Shown piece by piece: positions 15,307-18,306 of a DNA stretch of 18,306 nucleotides. A program made the translations under genes and the position numbers. Below the pieces are notes generated by a model. The model searched no databases, was not told where the DNA came from, and saw only the letters and a program-made list of their open reading frames with translations. The stretch comes from Chrysochromulina parva (lineage: Eukaryota; Haptophyta; Prymnesiales; Chrysochromulinaceae), in NCBI GenBank assembly GCA_002887195.1, contig PJAB01001002.1, positions 1 through 18,306 of the forward strand, written 5' to 3'. Numbering within the stretch: the first letter of the stretch is position 1; every line of letters starts with the position of its first letter.

Positions 15307-17309
15307 TCACTGAGTGCGTTGGGCTTTGCCAATGGTGGCCACACCACCGTCCAGCACACGTGGCGCTGCAGCCGGCCGCTGCGCCGCGCTTTGTCGCCAC
15401 GCATGCTCGCAACTCCGATTGAGGGGCGTGAAGAGGGCGCGCGGTGCCGGCCTCGGGCGGCCCTGCGCGTCGTAGAGAGCGCAGCTAAAGAAGGTGCGCA
15501 GCTCGTCGGCATCCTTGAACTTGTGGAACGCAGCCGGCGTGGTCGAGAGGGGCCAGCGCACCCAGTCCTCGCCTTTGGCATGCAACTTACGGTACTTGAG
15601 CGGCCCATGCTGGTAGAGGCAGCCGATGTTAAGCACGCTCACACCTGCCTGCTTCTTGAGTGCAAAGGCGATGGTGACATCCTCGCCACCGTACGTGAAG
15701 CGGTCCACACGTGCCAGGAAGGCAGGGTACTCGGCGGCCACGAACGTCTGCAGATGAGCGAGCGCGGAGCGTGAAAGGCCGTAGCCGGCGCCCCCCGCCG
15801 CATGGCAAAGGGCAAAGGAGGCTACCCGGCACGATGCCATCCCAAAGAGTAGAGGCTGCTCGTACCTGACGACAGACGCAATCAGAGGTCATCCCAAAGA
15901 GTAGAGGCTGCTCGTACCTGATGACAGACGCAATCAGAGGTCATCCCAAAGAGTAGAGGCTGCTCGTGCCTGATGACAGACGCAATCAGAGATCATCCCA
16001 AAGAGTAGAGGCTGCTCGTACCTGACGAGGCAGGTCATCAGAGGCCATCAGAGGTCATCAGAGGTCATCAGGGGCTGCTCGTACCTGATGACGGACGAAC
16101 CAGACGCACTCAAACGCAGTCAAACGTGAGGGCAGTCGTACCCGACGAAAGCCATCCAACTCGCCGAGCGATGCGGGGCGCGATCAGACGAAATCAGACG
16201 TCTGGGCGGTCGTACCCGACGATGTCATCCAACTCGCCGAGCAGCCGCAACAGATGGTGGGGCACGGGCACGGTGTCTGGATCGAGCTTGAGGAAGACTA
16301 GCTTCGGCGGCGGGTTGGGGTGGCTCGAGTTGGAGAATGAGACCGGAGCCAGGCGCCCATGGCCACTGCTACCACCACTCCCATCCACGTCATCTGCTGC
16401 CACCACGTCATCTGCTGCCACCACGTCATCACCGTCGCGACCGCGAACTCCTCCGCTGCCACCTCCGCCGCTGCTTCCCACGCCAAAGCGGCGCGCCATT
16501 GCCACGAAGAGGTGAAGCACCTTGCGGCGCGCGAGCCAGCCCTCGCGCACGCCCGTGCAGCCCCCTCCCGACCCGGCAGCCTGGCATCGCTGCGCCCGAC
16601 AGTCCTGGCACCGATACACGTGTACAGTCACCGAGCCACCTGTGCTCGGCGCAATGGCGGCGGCATCGCGCGGGTCGTCGCCGTCGGTCATGAGCACAAG
16701 GTCAGCGCCGCGCGTCATCTGGAGCCACGTGTCCGCGGCCGCCTGCAACAGCCGATGTTCCGCATCGGACTCGTGCACTGCCATACCGAGCACCACTGAG
16801 CTCCACCCTAACCGTGGGTGGAGCGGCATGCTCGCCTGCGCCGCTGCTTCGCACCGCGACTCCAGCGCACCCGTGCGATCAACACATCGCCTCTCTACCG
16901 AGCGGGCGCACGCGAGGACGCGCTCGCGCGCCGGTGGCTCGGCAGTGCCCTGTCCGCCCGATTGAGAAGAGCACCGAGCATGAGCATCGCGCACGTCCTC
17001 GAGCTCGAGGCATGGTACATTGCGCGGCAGCACCAAGTGAAACGTTTCGCCCTCGTTTTCCAATGAGCGTCTCGCCGCACGTTTGACTAGCCTCCGATGT
17101 TGTGTGGAGCTCAACGATGCCGCCGGCTCGGGCAGCGGTGGCAAGGGTGAAGAGTCGTTCAATGGCGCAATATTTGGCGCACTATGATTCGTGCTGACGG
17201 CAGGCCTGCGTAGTGGACTGACTGGCGGCAGAGCCGATAGCCATCTTCCCCATAGCGTGACGGAAGCTACTGTCGTCGCACAGACTAGGAGGCGAGGATG
17301 CCATCGCAT
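15307..17309 (-). CDS. GT31-type glycosyltransferase (Fringe/core-1 GalT-like), two exons
   Basis: Exons are 17309-16216 and 15865-15307, giving 550 residues. The frame opens upstream to 17552, but that codon is GTG; the first ATG is 17309. It gives a classic type II start: MRWHPR, a hydrophobic anchor at about 7-26, then a Pro/Ser stem, as in Golgi transferases. The catalytic region begins near 168 (WSSVVLGMAVHES). FLKLDPDT carries the metal-binding DxD at 343-345. After the intron come GGAGYGLS (about 389-396), GGEDVTIAF with Glu/Asp at 426-427, and AAFHKF with His 479. This order matches the GT31 beta-1,3 transferases. The enzyme should move a sugar from a nucleotide donor to a glycoprotein or glycolipid in the Golgi; donor and acceptor are not readable. 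A low-complexity insert of about 50 residues (about 278-325) precedes the DxD strand. The two exons look like separate genes unless the repeat-filled intron is recognised. Confidence 0.8.
15838..16073. repeat. 52-bp tandem repeat spanning the acceptor, plus a 10-bp repeat
   Basis: Copies begin at 15838, 15890, 15942 and 15994, exactly 52 bp apart; the first three are full and the fourth is broken after about 38 bp. It then passes into a 10-bp TCATCAGAGG-type repeat (about 16034-16073). A last fragment with the same AG|GTACGAG junction lies at about 16074-16092. The first copy overlaps the start of exon 2 (15838-15865), so the unit includes true coding sequence. Confidence 0.9.
15866..16215 (-). 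other. Intron of the glycosyltransferase gene (350 bp, repeat-built)
   Basis: Donor ATCGTCGG|GTACGACC and acceptor CGTCGTCAG|GTACGAGC. Splicing joins ...LDDIVG to YEQPLLFGMASCRV... in phase 2. Retention stops after YDRPDV. It is about three times longer than the other introns here, and most of it consists of copies of its own boundaries. Confidence 0.75.
16124..16242. repeat. Duplicated exon 1/intron boundary
   Basis: 16198-16242 (end of exon 1 plus donor) is repeated at 16124-16169 inside the intron with a few changes. The intronic copy keeps the GGGTACGAC donor and the preceding GAGTTGGATG coding word. The shift is about 74 bp. Confidence 0.85.
16386..16430. repeat. 18-bp coding repeat in the glycosyltransferase
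   Basis: Two exact 18-bp copies (16386-16403 and 16404-16421) and a half copy. On the minus strand they encode DDVVAA repeats within the low-complexity insert before the DxD strand. The unit is a multiple of three, so the frame is kept. Confidence 0.85.
17035..17047 (+). other. Third AAGTGAAACGTTT copy, inside coding sequence
   Basis: This 13-mer matches the copies at 3666-3679 and 15173-15186. Here it lies in exon 1 of the glycosyltransferase, where the minus strand reads ETFHL, so this copy may be coincidence. Confidence 0.3.
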
Positions 17310-17727
17310 CGAGGGCCGCTGCAACGTGAAGAGGTTGCAGCGGCTGTGAAAGAGATATTGGTTTGACGAGGCGAAGCCGCCCAAGAAGCCGCCCCCACGA
17401 TATCGAAACCGACACAGAGGATACGTGAAGTAGTGAAGTGATGTGGTGCTGTTCAACACAACGCGCAGACCTCCGGACACGCGGGGAGCCGCTATGAAGA
17501 AGTGCCCCCTTAGGCGCCACGAGAGTGCTATGGCGTTGACAGGCACCCGCACTCCGTGCTCGGCGCGCGCCCGGACTCCATTCTTCAGGCAATAGCCAAT
17601 ACAATGACTTGAGTTTCCGGCTTGACGATTCTGACTAAACCCATCAGAAACGTGTTATTGTCGGTTTCTTTCTTTGCGCGCCGGGGGACTACTTTCCGAC
17701 GACGTTCCATCGTGCGCACCTCCTAGG
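17310..17727. promoter_or_regulatory. Divergent promoter region between the glycosyltransferase and EF-hand genes
   Basis: 418 bp separate the two ATGs, transcribed away from each other. The 17310-17552 part is open in the glycosyltransferase frame but has no ATG and no signal-like content, so it is read as 5' UTR or promoter. A TTGCAG just before the glycosyltransferase ATG could also be an acceptor for an upstream non-coding exon. No clear TATA box is seen. Confidence 0.45.
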
Positions 17728-18306
17728 ATGGGTTGTGGCGCGAGCACTGCGGCCCCGGGCTCTGGCGATGGCAAACCGATCCAGATGAAGGACCATGCCC
17801 TGAAGAAGGGGATCATGCTTGCTGGGAAGGGCGAGAAGGGCAAGTACAGCATGCCGGCACTCTTTGCGCAATTTGACGCCGACGGCGATGGCAAGCTCGA
17901 CATCTATGAGCTTGCGCGTGCCTTCCGTGCGATCGGCCTCGAGAAGCGCCAAGGCGGGGATTCTGACATGGACAAGGCAACGTTCAAGTCGTTTGATACA
18001 GACAAGGACGGCTACGTGGACATGAAGGAGATCGACGCCAACATGAACGACAAGCTGCGGGCAAAGATCGAAAAGAAGATCGAAATGGGCTGGGAGTTCG
18101 ACAAGGAGAAGTGGGATGCGTCCGTAAAGCGCCACAAGAAGTGGGACATGAAAAAGATCTTTGCGCAGTTCGACGCCGACGGTGACGGCAAGCTCGACAT
18201 CTACCAGATTGCGCGCGCCTTCCGTGCCCTGGGCCTGCCCAAGCGCGATGGCACGAAGATGGAGATGGACAAGGAAATGTTCAAGTCGTTCGACACGAAC
18301 GGCGAT
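17728..18306 (+). CDS. Calmodulin-like EF-hand protein with MGCGAS acylation signal (5' part, cut by window edge)
   Basis: The frame is open from ATG 17728 to the window end (193 codons). It starts MGCGAS: Gly2 fits N-myristoylation and Cys3 palmitoylation, a pair that anchors many protist proteins to the plasma or flagellar membrane. EF-hand loops lie at 50-61 (DADGDGKLDIYE, canonical), 90-101 (DTDKDGYVDMKE, canonical), 149-160 (DADGDGKLDIYQ, with Gln for the usual Glu at position 12) and from 189 (DTNGD, cut). The second pair repeats the first with a 99-residue period and near-identical DNA, an internal duplication. The linker at about 102-140 is Lys/Asp/Trp-rich helix. It is likely a membrane-tethered calcium sensor; more EF-hand pairs may follow outside the window. 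No enzyme domain is visible so far. It is divergent from the glycosyltransferase gene. Confidence 0.9.
   Translation, partial: MGCGASTAAPGSGDGKPIQMKDHALKKGIMLAGKGEKGKYSMPALFAQFDADGDGKLDIYELARAFRAIGLEKRQGGDSDMDKATFKSFDTDKDGYVDMKEIDANMNDKLRAKIEKKIEMGWEFDKEKWDASVKRHKKWDMKKIFAQFDADGDGKLDIYQIARAFRALGLPKRDGTKMEMDKEMFKSFDTNGD

Noticed and set aside
15307..15840. A separate 177-residue gene starting at ATG 15840
   Set aside because: It begins in the middle of a GT31 catalytic domain. Splicing to 15865 adds YEQPLLFG and joins in phase to the exon that carries the DxD.
15838..16031. CRISPR array from the regular 52-bp repeats
   Set aside because: The units are directly adjacent with no unique spacers, overlap an exon, and the context is eukaryotic.
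17310..17552. N-terminal extension of the glycosyltransferase to 17552
   Set aside because: The upstream initial codon is GTG and no ATG occurs before 17309. Starting at 17309 gives the expected short tail plus membrane anchor.

Overview
The window looks like nuclear DNA of a GC-rich unicellular eukaryote, most likely an alga or other protist. The signs are short GT-AG introns with reading frames that join exactly across them, a Golgi-type type II membrane glycosyltransferase, a dual-acylated MGCGAS EF-hand protein, C2, IQ and SPRY modules, N-glycosylation sequons, and well-separated genes with no operons or Shine-Dalgarno sites. A haptophyte or similar alga would fit, but the lineage cannot be fixed from this sequence.

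Layout, left to right. 1-3609 (minus) is the N-terminal 1203 residues of a very long Ala/Glu/Arg-rich coiled-coil protein, running off the left edge. 4247-5944 (minus) is an intronless major-facilitator transporter of the nodulin-like/Mch1 type. 5945-7236 is a repeat-bearing intergenic stretch. 7237-12586 (minus) is one four-exon gene (three phase-0 introns of 98, 93 and 119 bp) for a protein of about 1679 residues, in which a C2 domain and an IQ-like helix sit between two clusters of membrane segments. 12899-14914 (plus) is an intronless SPRY-domain protein transcribed divergently from it. 15307-17309 (minus) is a two-exon GT31 (Fringe/core-1 galactosyltransferase-like) glycosyltransferase. 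17728-18306 (plus) is the 5' part of a calmodulin-like EF-hand protein, divergent from it and cut by the right edge.

Two genes (C2 protein, EF-hand protein) point to calcium signalling at membranes, and the glycosyltransferase and transporter belong to the secretory and membrane systems. Nothing shows that they act in one pathway. The two divergent pairs (C2/SPRY and glycosyltransferase/EF-hand) are candidates for shared promoters.

The most striking structure is the 350-bp glycosyltransferase intron. It is built largely from tandem copies of its own two exon-intron boundaries: a second copy of the 5' splice site, and a 52-bp tandem repeat that gives five acceptor-like AG|G(T/C)ACGAG junctions. 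This looks like an intron created or enlarged by local tandem duplication of coding sequence. A second oddity is a 28-bp inverted repeat with one mismatch, lying in frame inside the C2 protein gene, with a third copy of its core 350 bp away.
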